Of a stretch of DNA of 64,000 nucleotides, positions 1-9,003 are shown in pieces. Position 1 is the first letter of the stretch. Each line of letters opens with the position of its first letter. The notes beneath the pieces are model-generated. The model saw nothing but the letters and a program-made list of their open reading frames with translations. It did not search any database and had not been told where the DNA came from. The translations under genes were made by a program, and so were the position numbers. The DNA lies in contig NZ_JAFLVR010000032.1 in assembly GCF_017315985.1 (NCBI RefSeq), forward strand, positions 1 through 64,000, written 5' to 3'. The stretch is from Candidatus Enterococcus murrayae. GTDB taxonomy: Bacteria; Bacillota; Bacilli; Lactobacillales; Enterococcaceae.

Positions 1-2
1 CG

Positions 3-641
3 ATTCCTGACACAGATCCGACCAAAAGTGAGGAGCAGACCGTGAATATTTTGCGGACCTTGTCGCTCTTGACGGTTTTTGAAAATGCCGGCGTAAGAAA
101 ATTCGTTGAATATGTCAGCTACAAGACACCGGGGCTGACTATCGCGTCTGCTCACAATAGTCGCAAGGAGAAGAAAGCGGCTCAAGCGTCACAGACGAAG
201 AGCGTGCCGGAAGCTGTCGCCCAAGCACCGCAGCAGGAAAAGGAGCAAAAGCAGTTCGTTCAAAGCACCGCAAACAAAAAAGAAACAGGTCAACTATTAT
301 CGGCTGACCGTGAAACCCGTCATACCCAAGCCCCGAGGGAAGAGTTGCGCTCAGAAGAGCAGGGCGATACTCGCGATTCAGTACCAGAAACAAACGGAAA
401 TGACTCAGCTCCACCAATGAACTCCCCGACATCAGATGGAAAGAAAGGGCAAGAAAATCTCCAGCCGGCCACAAAGAAAAAGCTGAATAACCCGGCGGAA
501 TTGCCGAAAAGACCAGACACCTCCTACATGCGCTATGGCAAAAGCGAGGCGCAGATAGAAGAGGAACGGGAAAACAAACGCCTGCAACGAGAAGCTGACA
601 GGAAGAATGGTAAAAAGAAGAAAAGGAAAAAGCGGAAGTAA
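3..641 (+). CDS. 3' end of unknown basic protein (5' end possibly outside window)
   Basis: I do not recognise this gene. The frame is open from base 3 onward, so it may be the C-terminal part of a larger protein. A GTG at 42 with AGGAG at 31-35 could instead be a genuine start, giving 199 residues. The first ~35 residues after the GTG look folded (LRTLSLLTVFENAG). The remainder is low-complexity, rich in Lys, Glu, Gln and Pro, and ends in a very basic tail (KKKKRKKRK). Such tails occur on cytoplasmic ends of membrane or nucleic-acid-associated proteins, but nothing here decides the role. Confidence 0.5.
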   Translation: MPDTDPTKSEEQTVNILRTLSLLTVFENAGVRKFVEYVSYKTPGLTIASAHNSRKEKKAAQASQTKSVPEAVAQAPQQEKEQKQFVQSTANKKETGQLLSADRETRHTQAPREELRSEEQGDTRDSVPETNGNDSAPPMNSPTSDGKKGQENLQPATKKKLNNPAELPKRPDTSYMRYGKSEAQIEEERENKRLQREADRKNGKKKKRKKRK

Positions 642-834
642 TTGAGCAATGGCTCCGTTTAATTCAAGCAATGGCATGATTGAAAAAAGGTGAGTCAATC
701 AGGCTTCTTTAGTATGGGCAAAAACAGGCTCGAAGCTTAAATAGTCAAAAGAAGCTAAACGATTTTTCTACGGAAAAAAATATTTTCATCGATTTTTTTA
801 GACAAATCTGCAAAATAGTCTAACTTTTTGATTG

Positions 835-879
835 ATTGAAAGCGTCTCATTGTTCATATTTTTTTCCTGCTGGTATGCT
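835..879 (+). promoter_or_regulatory. promoter of oleate hydratase with cre-like box
   Basis: A -35 TTGTTC (850-855) and an extended -10 TGGTATGCT (TATGCT at 874-879) are separated by 18 bp. Directly upstream and touching the -35 is ATTGAAAGCGTCTCAT (835-850), which resembles a CcpA catabolite-responsive element in its left half only. The 642-908 gap otherwise holds only a weak hairpin near 677-702. Confidence 0.5.
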
Positions 880-908
880 GACAGTAGATTATCAGAGGAG
901 GGAACATC

Positions 909-2681
909 ATGAGATACACGAATGGAAACTACGAAGCATTTGCTAGACCGAGAAAACCTGCGGGCGTTGATGAGAAGAGTGCCTATATCGTCGGTGCAGG
1001 ATTGGCTGGACTAGCGGCAGCCGTTTTTTTGATTAGAGATGGTCAAATGAAAGGCGATCGAATCCACATCTTTGAGGAGCTTTCTTTGTCCGGCGGCTCA
1101 TTGGACGGGAAATTCATTCCCCACGATGGTTTTGTGACTCGGGGTGGGCGTGAAATGGAGAATCATTTTGAATGCCTATGGGATTTATTCCGCTCAGTAC
1201 CGTCTTTGGAAGTCGAAGATGCGTCAGTCTTAGATGAATTTTATTGGTTGGACCATGATGATTCCAACTCATCAAACTGTCGGATCATTCATAATCGCGG
1301 CGAACGTGCAGCCGACGATGGCGATTTCACTTTATCAAAAAAAGCGCAAAAAGAACTAGTCGATCTGTTTATGACCTCAGAAGATCAATTGATTGGCAAG
1401 AAGATCGAGGATGTTTTCGGGGAGGAATTTTTCGCTTCAAACTTTTGGCTGTATTGGTGTTCGATGTTCGCTTTTGAAAAATGGCATTCAGCGATCGAAA
1501 TGCGCCGCTATGTTATGCGGTTTATCCATCATATCAAAGGGTTGCCGGACTTTACTGCGTTGAAATTTACCCGCTATAACCAATATGAATCGTTAGTAAA
1601 ACCATTACTAGCATTCTTGAAGGATCACGGAGTCGATTTTCAATATGAAACGAAGATCGATAATATTCAAGTTGACGTGACAGCAGATAAAAAGGTCGCG
1701 AAGAAACTGTTGCTGACTCGTTCAGGCAAAGCCGAAGAAATCAACTTAACCAAAAATGATTTCGTCTTCGTTACGAATGGCTCGATCACTGAAAGCTCAA
1801 CAGAAGGCGATCATCATACCGCGGCACCGATTACTCATGAGTTGGGCGGCAGCTGGAACTTATGGAAGAATTTAGCGAAGCAGTCTGATGCGTTCGGTCA
1901 CCCAGAAGTCTTTTGCGACAACTTGCCGGATGAAAGCTGGTTTGTTTCTGCAACAGTTACATGGGAAAATTTTGATATTGAACCTTATATTTCAAGACTG
2001 ACGCAACGGAAGCTGCGGACTGGAAAAATCGTGACCGGGGGAATCATTACAATCAAAGATTCCAATTGGTTAATGAGCTTTGCGACCCACCGCCAGCCTC
2101 ATTTCAAAGAACAAAAGGATCAGCAAACAATCACTTGGGTCTACGGTCTATTATCAAATACACCGGGAAATTATATCAAGAAGCCGATCGAACAATGCAG
2201 CGGTCAAGAAATCGTACAGGAATTGATGTATCATTTAGGTGTGCCGGAAGACGATATCAAGAAATTTTCTGAAGAATCGTGTAACGTCGTTCCTGTTTAT
2301 ATGCCGTTTATTACGTCATACTTTATGTTGCGGGAGCCTGGCGACCGTCCATTAGTCATTCCTAACGGCTCGGAAAACTTAGCCTTTATTGGAAACTTTG
2401 CTGAAACCAAACGAGATACCGTCTTTACTACGGAATACTCTGTTCGGACAGCGATGGAGGCTGTTTACTCCTTCTTAGATATTGAACGCGGTGTTCCAGA
2501 AGTTTTTGCGTCGGCGTATGATATTAGGACATTAGCGAACTCTGTCTATTATCTAAGCGACCGCAAGAAGCTTTCCGAAATGGATATGCCGTATGTTGAG
2601 AAAAAAGTACTGGAGCATTTTGTAAAAAAAGTTGAGCACACCTATATCGGCGATGTGCTGAAGGACAATCATTTATTATAA
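909..2681 (+). CDS. ohyA: oleate hydratase (myosin-cross-reactive antigen family)
   Basis: A 590-residue FAD enzyme that adds water to the cis-9 double bond of oleic and related unsaturated fatty acids, giving 10-hydroxystearate. It is used by Gram-positive commensals to detoxify free fatty acids. The Rossmann FAD motif GAGLAGLAAAVFL lies at residues ~29-41, followed by the family hallmark GGSLDG near residue 63. Length equals the usual ~590 residues. The ATG at 909 follows AGAGGAGGG at a good distance. It is monocistronic: a strong terminator follows at 2709-2741 and the next gene has its own leader. Family identity is firm; substrate preference is not visible. Confidence 0.95.
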   Translation: MRYTNGNYEAFARPRKPAGVDEKSAYIVGAGLAGLAAAVFLIRDGQMKGDRIHIFEELSLSGGSLDGKFIPHDGFVTRGGREMENHFECLWDLFRSVPSLEVEDASVLDEFYWLDHDDSNSSNCRIIHNRGERAADDGDFTLSKKAQKELVDLFMTSEDQLIGKKIEDVFGEEFFASNFWLYWCSMFAFEKWHSAIEMRRYVMRFIHHIKGLPDFTALKFTRYNQYESLVKPLLAFLKDHGVDFQYETKIDNIQVDVTADKKVAKKLLLTRSGKAEEINLTKNDFVFVTNGSITESSTEGDHHTAAPITHELGGSWNLWKNLAKQSDAFGHPEVFCDNLPDESWFVSATVTWENFDIEPYISRLTQRKLRTGKIVTGGIITIKDSNWLMSFATHRQPHFKEQKDQQTITWVYGLLSNTPGNYIKKPIEQCSGQEIVQELMYHLGVPEDDIKKFSEESCNVVPVYMPFITSYFMLREPGDRPLVIPNGSENLAFIGNFAETKRDTVFTTEYSVRTAMEAVYSFLDIERGVPEVFASAYDIRTLANSVYYLSDRKKLSEMDMPYVEKKVLEHFVKKVEHTYIGDVLKDNHLL

Positions 2682-2708
2682 AAATAGCGAAGAAAAACTT
2701 TTCATAAG

Positions 2709-2741
2709 ACTGCAGACAAGCTCAATGTCTGCAGTTTTTTA
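2709..2741 (+). terminator. Rho-independent terminator after ohyA
   Basis: Perfect 10-bp stem ACTGCAGACA / TGTCTGCAGT with a 7-nt loop, followed by TTTTTT. Confidence 0.9.
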
Positions 2742-2885
2742 TTGTGTCGGTCCTCCAGCTAGAAGAATAATTAAGTCTGGGGGATCTAGTGAATGGTAAG
2801 AAGTCTTCTGCTTGATGAGTTTTTTTTAATTTCACTCTTCTTTTTATAGTATAATTCTAATAAATAAGAATTAGGGGGATACTGA

Positions 2886-3857
2886 ATGATCAAGATAGCG
2901 ATTGTCGGATATGGAAATTTAGGGCGCGGTGTTGAACGAGCGCTGAAGCAAAATGCAGATATGGAGTTAGTAGGGGTGTTTTCAAGAAGAGATCCTGCTA
3001 GTGTTGAAACGGATGGGGCGCCAGTCTATGTACTGGATGAATTAGAAGCGCAAAAAGGAAAGATCGATGTTTGTATTCTATGCGGCGGCTCTGCTACGGA
3101 CCTGCCAATCCAAACACCGGCTATTACTAAAAGCTTTAACACGATCGATAGTTTTGATACCCATGCGAAAATTCCTGAGCATTTCGCCAACGTCGATCAA
3201 GCAGCGAAGGACAATCAAACGGTTTCGGTTATTTCGACAGGCTGGGATCCCGGCTTGTTCAGCTTGAATCGATTATACGCGCAAAGTATTTTGCCTGAAG
3301 GAGAAACCTATACTTTTTGGGGCAAGGGCGTCAGCCAAGGACACTCCGATGCATTGCGGCGGATCGAAGGAGTTGCTGATGCGATCCAATACACGATTCC
3401 TAAGAGCGAAGTGATCGAAAAATTAAAAGCCGACGAAGAAATGACGTTGACGACGCGAGACAAGCATTTGCGTGAGTGTTTTGTGGTCCTAGAAGAAAAG
3501 GCCGATGAAGAAGCAATCAAGGAAGAAATCGTGACAATGCCAAATTACTTTGATGAATACGATACGATCGTTCATTTCATCTCAGAAGAAGAGTTAAAAC
3601 GGGATCACCATGCGATGCCCCATGGCGGAACTGTTCTGCGAACAGGAAAAACGCATGAGGATACGAAGCAGGTAATCGAGTACAATCTGCAATTGGAAAG
3701 CAATCCTGAGTTTACTGCCAGTGTTTTGGTTGCTTATGCTAGAGCATGTGCTCGCTTGGCGAAGGAGAAACAATTCGGCGCCTTTACTGTATTAGATATC
3801 GCACCGAAATACTTATCACCGATCGATGATGCGGCATTAAGAAAAGAATTACTGTAA
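2886..3857 (+). CDS. ddh: meso-diaminopimelate D-dehydrogenase
   Basis: A 323-residue NADPH enzyme of lysine/cell-wall precursor synthesis. It converts tetrahydrodipicolinate plus ammonia to meso-diaminopimelate in one step. The N-terminus is a Rossmann fold (IAIVGYGNLGRGVERAL). Family-typical segments include VISTGWDPGLFSLNR and GKGVSQGHSDALRRI, which form the substrate pocket. Length matches the ~320-residue family. RBS AGGGGGAT precedes the ATG. It stands alone and shares a bidirectional terminator with the convergent sensor kinase. Enterococci usually have Lys-type peptidoglycan, so here it would supply DAP mainly for lysine; that is inference. Confidence 0.93.
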   Translation: MIKIAIVGYGNLGRGVERALKQNADMELVGVFSRRDPASVETDGAPVYVLDELEAQKGKIDVCILCGGSATDLPIQTPAITKSFNTIDSFDTHAKIPEHFANVDQAAKDNQTVSVISTGWDPGLFSLNRLYAQSILPEGETYTFWGKGVSQGHSDALRRIEGVADAIQYTIPKSEVIEKLKADEEMTLTTRDKHLRECFVVLEEKADEEAIKEEIVTMPNYFDEYDTIVHFISEEELKRDHHAMPHGGTVLRTGKTHEDTKQVIEYNLQLESNPEFTASVLVAYARACARLAKEKQFGAFTVLDIAPKYLSPIDDAALRKELL

Positions 3858-3858
3858 T

Positions 3859-3904
3859 CAAAAAGCGAAGGAGCCTATTTTGATAGGTCTCTCTTCGCTT
3901 TTTT
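3859..3904. terminator. bidirectional terminator between ddh and sensor kinase
   Basis: Long stem AAAAAGCGAAGGAGcCTAT, tetraloop-like TTTG, ATAGGtCTC and TCTTCGCTTTTT. The A-run on one side and the T-run on the other let it serve both convergent genes. Confidence 0.85.
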
Positions 3905-5162
3905 AGATATCACTGATTAGCACAACTAAAGAAAACTGCTCATCATCGTAGCTGATGTCCAATGTACCGTCATAGCTTTCAACGATGGAGCGGACGGCTT
4001 GCAGCCCGATTCCGTGCTTCTGCGGCTGAGCTTTGGTTGAAAAGAAACGAGAACCGCGGTTTTTAAGTTGATGCTTCTTTGTGTTGATGATCTCGTAGCT
4101 GAAAAAGCCGTTATAGTATCTAGCTTTCATCGTAATCTCTTTATTGGTTGTTTGCCTAGCCGCTTCGATTGCATTGTCTAGGGTATTGCCAAAGAGGGAA
4201 CACAAATCGATATCGTCGATCGTTATCAGAGTATCGATATCTAACTGTAAGGAACACTTTATTTGATAGTCCTGCATCAATTGATATTTCGCATTCAAAA
4301 CGGCATTGACGATACTGTTTTTACAAAAAATATGATTAGCGAGAATGTGCTGCTCGGTTAAGCTTGCCAAATAGCTCTCTGCTTTTTCAGGCTGCTCCTC
4401 ACGAATCAAATTCAGCATGACGCTAAAATGATTGTTCATGTCATGATGGATTTTTCGCAGCTGTTTTTGATTCCCTTCCAGTTCTTGATAATAATCTTTT
4501 TGCAGCTGCAAATTTTGATTCTCCAGCTTGTAACGAAAGCTTTTGGCGACATGACCAGTCATATACAAGCTGCAGAAGCTGGTCAGGATACAAGCAAGAG
4601 ATGCGGGATATACGCGCCAAGTAATTGAAGGGGTGAAGGCAATAAAGCTGATCATAGCTATTAAGGGCGTCAAGCAAATAAAATCAATAATCAGCCATAA
4701 TTTGGTTGTAATCTGAGTCTTTGAGTAAGGAATTGCATAACGAAAGAACTGATACATAGCAAACCAAACAAGCCCTCTTAAAAAGTGTGCTGCTCCATGC
4801 AGCAAATAATCTAAAACAACTCCTTCGCCATTTGCCTGCCAAATCTTTAACCCGATATCCTCCAATAAAAAATTGAGTGAAACGATAAAAGGATATAAAG
4901 AGAGCACTAAAGAAATTTTATGAATGACAGGTCCTTTTAAAAGGAGCAGCAGGGAAAGGAGAAAAAGTAAAAACATGACGAATACGCTGAGCAAATCGTT
5001 AGGATAAATAGGCAATGTAATACTGCAAAAGATGATAAAGAAAAGCAGCAGCTGAAGCAGTCGATTGTCTTTAGGCGGAATAAACTGTTCAATTAATTGA
5101 TAGAGAAAATACGTTCCGAATAGACCAAGAAAATTGATAAGAACGACATCGATTAAAAACAT
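3903..5162 (-). CDS. AgrC-like sensor histidine kinase (HPK10/GHKL)
   Basis: A 419-residue membrane kinase. The N-terminal ~200 residues form about six hydrophobic segments with little extracytoplasmic sequence. The H-box is IHHDMNNHF near residue 240, typical of HPK10 kinases that pair with LytTR regulators. The N-box is LFGNTLDNAIEA and the G-box is HGIGLQAVRSIVESYDG. The gene lies 8 bp downstream of its response regulator and is clearly cotranscribed. There is no agrD/agrB-like peptide gene beside it. The divergent BceAB-type transporter suggests the pair senses or controls that pump, possibly for peptide antibiotics; the ligand is unknown. Confidence 0.88.
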   Translation of the reverse strand: MFLIDVVLINFLGLFGTYFLYQLIEQFIPPKDNRLLQLLLFFIIFCSITLPIYPNDLLSVFVMFLLFLLSLLLLLKGPVIHKISLVLSLYPFIVSLNFLLEDIGLKIWQANGEGVVLDYLLHGAAHFLRGLVWFAMYQFFRYAIPYSKTQITTKLWLIIDFICLTPLIAMISFIAFTPSITWRVYPASLACILTSFCSLYMTGHVAKSFRYKLENQNLQLQKDYYQELEGNQKQLRKIHHDMNNHFSVMLNLIREEQPEKAESYLASLTEQHILANHIFCKNSIVNAVLNAKYQLMQDYQIKCSLQLDIDTLITIDDIDLCSLFGNTLDNAIEAARQTTNKEITMKARYYNGFFSYEIINTKKHQLKNRGSRFFSTKAQPQKHGIGLQAVRSIVESYDGTLDISYDDEQFSLVVLISDI

Positions 5163-5170
5163 AGAATCAC

Positions 5171-5863
5171 CTAACCTAACATATTTTTAGCAAAGTTGAC
5201 CATGAGAGCCTGACGATATTTTCGACTAATCGGCAACTGCTCCTGATGGCAATAAAGAAACGCAGACTCTACGTGCTCCACGTAATTCAAATTAACCAAA
5301 TAGCGATTATGGATTCTAAGGAATTGATCTGGCAAAGCTAGATCATTCAATTTTCCATAAAAGGTACTAGTATTTTTCGTGGTCACCACCTGCAACATGC
5401 GGCGATCGCTGGCAAAATAGCAAATATTCTTCAGTGGGACTCTCGTGACGCCCGATTTTTGTTCAATGACAAAATATTTCTGCCGCTCTGTTTCCAGCTC
5501 CCCCAAAGCCTTCTGCAGCACCTCAATGATTTTTTTCTCCCCATAGGGCTTCAATAGATAGTTAAACGCTCGGACTTCATATCCTTGAAAGACAAAATCT
5601 GCAAAAGCCGTAATAAAGATGATTACAGCCCGTTGATTGACTTTCCGCAACTGCTTCGCTGTTTCGATCCCGTCTAGGTTCTTCATTTCAATATCTAAAA
5701 ACAGGAGATCGATCGTCTCCAGCTGGCTGCTAAGCAATTCTTCCCCCGAAGAAAACTCACTAAACTGATACTCTAGGCCTTGCAGCTGCAATTCTGGCTC
5801 GAGTATTTTTATCAGAGCTTTGCGCATTTCTTTTTCATCATCACAACAAACAACCTGCAACAT
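5171..5863 (-). CDS. AgrA/LytR-type response regulator (REC-LytTR)
   Basis: A 230-residue regulator. The receiver domain (1-~120) has the acidic pair in VVCCDDEKEM, the phospho-acceptor Asp in DLLFLDIEM and Lys in NYLLKPYGEKK. The LytTR DNA-binding domain (~135-230) contains RVPLKNICYFAS and FLRIHNRYLVNLNYVE. It is the first gene of the minus-strand pair with the kinase. The start follows GGAGG in the leader. LytTR proteins bind pairs of ~9-11-bp direct repeats about 21-22 bp apart, and such a pair is present in the divergent transporter promoter (5908-5939), so direct control is a reasonable inference. Confidence 0.92.
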   Translation of the reverse strand: MLQVVCCDDEKEMRKALIKILEPELQLQGLEYQFSEFSSGEELLSSQLETIDLLFLDIEMKNLDGIETAKQLRKVNQRAVIIFITAFADFVFQGYEVRAFNYLLKPYGEKKIIEVLQKALGELETERQKYFVIEQKSGVTRVPLKNICYFASDRRMLQVVTTKNTSTFYGKLNDLALPDQFLRIHNRYLVNLNYVEHVESAFLYCHQEQLPISRKYRQALMVNFAKNMLG

Positions 5864-5907
5864 ACAGCTAACCTCCGTTTTTTATCCATTATATCATTAA
5901 AAGATTG

Positions 5908-5939
5908 TCAAAAATGACGATAAATGGGTCAAGAATGAC
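5908..5939 (+). promoter_or_regulatory. LytTR-like direct repeat upstream of ABC transporter
   Basis: TCAAAAATGAC (5908-5918) and TCAAGAATGAC (5929-5939) are near-identical direct repeats with a 21-bp offset, two helical turns. This is the geometry of AgrA/LytTR operators. They sit upstream of probable -10 elements (TAGAAT at 5974-5979, or TATAGA at 5985-5990). The operator role is inferred from geometry and neighbourhood. Confidence 0.55.
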
Positions 5940-6009
5940 AAGATGATCCATAGGGAAGCTCCGCTGATTTTCTTAGAATAAGGGTATAGAAAACAAGGAG
6001 GAGAAGAAA

Positions 6010-6771
6010 ATGTTAACAGTTGATCATTTATACAAAAGCTTTAATACTGGTGGGGTCCAGTATGATGTCTTAAAGGATGTTTCCTTTGAAATCGCAGAAA
6101 GTGAATTCGTGGCGGTAATGGGGCCATCAGGAAGTGGGAAAACGACCTTATTGAATTGTATCTCCTGTTTTATCCCTTATGAAAAAGGAGAGATTCGTTT
6201 AGATAATACGTTATTGGCTAAGCTGGATGAGGAAGCGATGGCTGAAGTGCGGAATAAAAAATTAGGCTTTGTCTTCCAAGATTTTATGCTGCTGGACGGC
6301 CTAACGATTTTTGAAAATGTTTGTGTCCCGAAAGTAATCACACAAGCACCGTACCGCCCAATGGAGCAAAAGGTTACTAAGCTGCTCAAATTATTTGGGA
6401 TCGACGGGATTGCTAATAAGTATCCAGTTGAAATCTCTGGCGGGCAAAAACAGCGGACGGCAGTAGCTAGAGCCTTAATGAATGATCCATTGATTTTACT
6501 AGCCGACGAACCCACCGGCAACCTTGACAGTAAATCTCGTGATACCGTAATCGAAGCGTTTATTGAAGCGAAGCGCGCTTTGGGGGCGACTATTTTTATG
6601 GTTACCCACGATACTTTTTCGGCGAGCTACTGTGATCGTGTCCTAGTTATGAAAGATGGCAATATCTTCACTGAATTAAAACGGACAGGAACAAGACAGC
6701 AATTTTTTGATGAATTGCTTGATGTACTTAAGGAATTGGAGGGGAATCCTGATGAAGCTGTCCATGTCTGA
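6010..6771 (+). CDS. BceA-type ABC transporter ATP-binding protein
   Basis: A 253-residue ATPase of the MacB/LolD/BceA class. It has Walker A GPSGSGKTT near residue 38, a Q-loop in FVFQDFMLLDGLT, the signature ISGGQKQRTAVARAL and Walker B LLADEPTGNLD. RBS AAGGAGGAG precedes the ATG. Its 3' end overlaps the permease start by 20 bp, indicating translational coupling. BceAB-type systems remove or sense cell-wall-active peptides such as bacitracin and lantibiotics. Here the partner regulator is a LytTR system rather than the usual BceRS (OmpR) pair, so the substrate should not be assumed. Confidence 0.92.
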   Translation: MLTVDHLYKSFNTGGVQYDVLKDVSFEIAESEFVAVMGPSGSGKTTLLNCISCFIPYEKGEIRLDNTLLAKLDEEAMAEVRNKKLGFVFQDFMLLDGLTIFENVCVPKVITQAPYRPMEQKVTKLLKLFGIDGIANKYPVEISGGQKQRTAVARALMNDPLILLADEPTGNLDSKSRDTVIEAFIEAKRALGATIFMVTHDTFSASYCDRVLVMKDGNIFTELKRTGTRQQFFDELLDVLKELEGNPDEAVHV

Positions 6772-8851
6772 TCTTTTGAAGAAGCTGCGCAAGTATAATC
6801 AACGCAATTACCTGCAGTTTATCTTTTGTATGACCTTTTCCGTACTGTTGATCACCTCCTATGCTGTGATGCTCTACAGTACGATCGTCCAGCAGACGCT
6901 TCCAGTCGGAGGAGACAGCCGCAAGCAGGTTATGATGATTTTTGCCATCGCGATTATAGGCTGTTTGATATTTATTATGTATGCAGCCAATTTGTTTTTG
7001 AAATACAAAAGCAGAGAGACGGGGGTGTTTTTAGCTTTAGGAGCAAAGAAAAAATATCTCTCTCAAAAGCTGACGGTTGAGATGCTGCAATTGATGCTCA
7101 GCTGTATTTTGGTTGGAGTCGTCCTTGGTATCGGGGTGGCCTTTCTGATTTGGCAGCTTTTTCGATTGATCTTAGTAAATTTAGGTGAGATGTCACTGGG
7201 ACTAACCTTTGAGGGAATCATGATCGGGTTGCTTTTTGGTCTTGTTTCGATGCTCCCAGTTCTATTCCAGTTGTACCAGTTTGTTCGCCGAACAGACATG
7301 ATGGAAATTTTATACCATCAGCATAAGAATGAACCATTGCGGCCAGTGACGGCTAAGTACGGGCTGTCTGGGATTGTTCTATTGGTCGTCGGGATATTTT
7401 TAGGGTTTGTAGTCCCTAAGCTTGTGTCAAATACTATAGGGATCTTGCTTCCTGGTTTATGGAATGTCACCTATCTGCTTTCATTGATTGGGATCTATCG
7501 CATTATGACTTATGCCATTATGAAGAATAAACGGGGAAGAAATCCGCAAAAATACTATAACGACCTGATCGCTTCTAATATGATGAAGTTTCAAGGGCGG
7601 CAAACTGTACGAAACATGAGTATTATCGCTTTACTGCTGACGGCCAGTCTATTTGCAAGTTTCTATCCGCCGCAATTAGCTAGTGCGACGAATGCTATTT
7701 CAAACAGCCCGGTGGACTACGAGCTGCATTATAATCTTTCAGAAGATGAAGTGAACCAGCAGGATATTTATCGGTTAGCCAGAAAACACGATGTCACAAT
7801 CAAAGAATATCAGGAGATTATTTTTTCAGAATTGTTAGTTAGTGGTGTGGAACGTGATTGGAGTGATGACGGTAAATTAATTGAGGATTACTCAAAGGAT
7901 CATCGTTTAGCCGATTTTATCGATGCATCTACCTTTAATCGGGAAACCAAAAGCGATCTTACGATTCCCCAAGGCCATTATTACCGAGTGAAAGGGGCAG
8001 AAGAAGCGGAGAGTTTTTTTGAAAAGGATGATGATGTGGATCTAGTAACAAATCCCGTCACAAAAGAAGAGCTTTCAATCAAATTCAAAGGAGTTGCACG
8101 CTGTCAGCAGCTGGTCAGCAAAGGCAGTCGCCGGTATGTGTTAAATGATCAGGACTACCAAAAAATCCGAACGAACCTGACTAAAGAGAATCAAACGAAG
8201 CAAATTCTGTTTAATGTGACCGATGTGGAAGCTTCTTATCCATTTGCTCAAGCTGTTTATCAAGAATTTATTGAGAAGGCATCTCCTAAAATGGCGGTCC
8301 TGAATCCCTATGATGCCTATCAATCTGCTAAAGCCAAAGCAAATAATCAGCAGTATGATTATGATAGAAAGATCAAGCTTTCGCCTAGCAACATGTCGCT
8401 GATGGATGACTGGAAATATTATCCTGCGATGAAAGTACTAGTGGAAAATACCTTTTTCCAAAGTGTCGCTGTTTACTTTTTGGTCTTCATTTTTGTGGCG
8501 ATCATTTGCCTAGCCGCAGTCGGCGTGATCTCGTATACACGAAGCATTACGATCGGCTTATCAAATCAGCAGTTGTTTGAAGATTTGAAACGCTTAGGTG
8601 CGAATAATCATTACATTCGAAAATGTGTACTCAGTCAGTTGAATAAATTATTTATTTTGCCAACCGTTTTAGCCGCAATATTGATCTATGGATTTACCCT
8701 GTTGATGTTCGGCACAAATGATAATCAATTTACCAGCAATGAAATGAATGCTCTGATGATGGACAGTGTACTGCTGATGCTAGTTGTTCTCTATCAAGTG
8801 ATTATATACTATGTTTCCTTCCGTAAAATCAAGAAAATATTGCAGGTTTAA
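6752..8851 (+). CDS. BceB-type FtsX-like ABC permease
   Basis: The protein has 699 residues when started at the ATG at 6752, which has GGAGGGG upstream. An in-frame ATG at 6707 lies deep in the ATPase gene and lacks a site. About ten transmembrane segments are visible: one near residues 18-40, three around 60-200, two near 215-260, one near 290, then a large extracytoplasmic region (~315-590), and three C-terminal helices. The large loop between helices 7 and 8 is the sensing region of BceB proteins. It contains MacB/FtsX-type repeats such as FLALGAKKKYLSQKLTVE and LKRLGANNHYIRKCVL. A hairpin at 8893-8940 ends the operon. Confidence 0.88.
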   Translation: MKLSMSDLLKKLRKYNQRNYLQFIFCMTFSVLLITSYAVMLYSTIVQQTLPVGGDSRKQVMMIFAIAIIGCLIFIMYAANLFLKYKSRETGVFLALGAKKKYLSQKLTVEMLQLMLSCILVGVVLGIGVAFLIWQLFRLILVNLGEMSLGLTFEGIMIGLLFGLVSMLPVLFQLYQFVRRTDMMEILYHQHKNEPLRPVTAKYGLSGIVLLVVGIFLGFVVPKLVSNTIGILLPGLWNVTYLLSLIGIYRIMTYAIMKNKRGRNPQKYYNDLIASNMMKFQGRQTVRNMSIIALLLTASLFASFYPPQLASATNAISNSPVDYELHYNLSEDEVNQQDIYRLARKHDVTIKEYQEIIFSELLVSGVERDWSDDGKLIEDYSKDHRLADFIDASTFNRETKSDLTIPQGHYYRVKGAEEAESFFEKDDDVDLVTNPVTKEELSIKFKGVARCQQLVSKGSRRYVLNDQDYQKIRTNLTKENQTKQILFNVTDVEASYPFAQAVYQEFIEKASPKMAVLNPYDAYQSAKAKANNQQYDYDRKIKLSPSNMSLMDDWKYYPAMKVLVENTFFQSVAVYFLVFIFVAIICLAAVGVISYTRSITIGLSNQQLFEDLKRLGANNHYIRKCVLSQLNKLFILPTVLAAILIYGFTLLMFGTNDNQFTSNEMNALMMDSVLLMLVVLYQVIIYYVSFRKIKKILQV

Positions 8852-8891
8852 TGTCAGTACTGGATTGAAATATTTCTAATTTCAATTAAAA

Positions 8892-8941
8892 TGAATAACT
8901 CGAGGAAAAACCAAATTGGTCATTCCTTGAGTTTTTCTTTT
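8892..8941 (+). terminator. terminator after ABC permease
   Basis: AACTCgAGG pairs with CCTtGAGTT across a ~19-nt loop and is followed by TTTTTCTTTTG. Confidence 0.7.
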
Positions 8942-9003
8942 GCTTAATTTTAGCGAATTGGGTACGTTACAAGTAAGAAAAATCAAGAAAACGAGGCAAT
9001 AAT

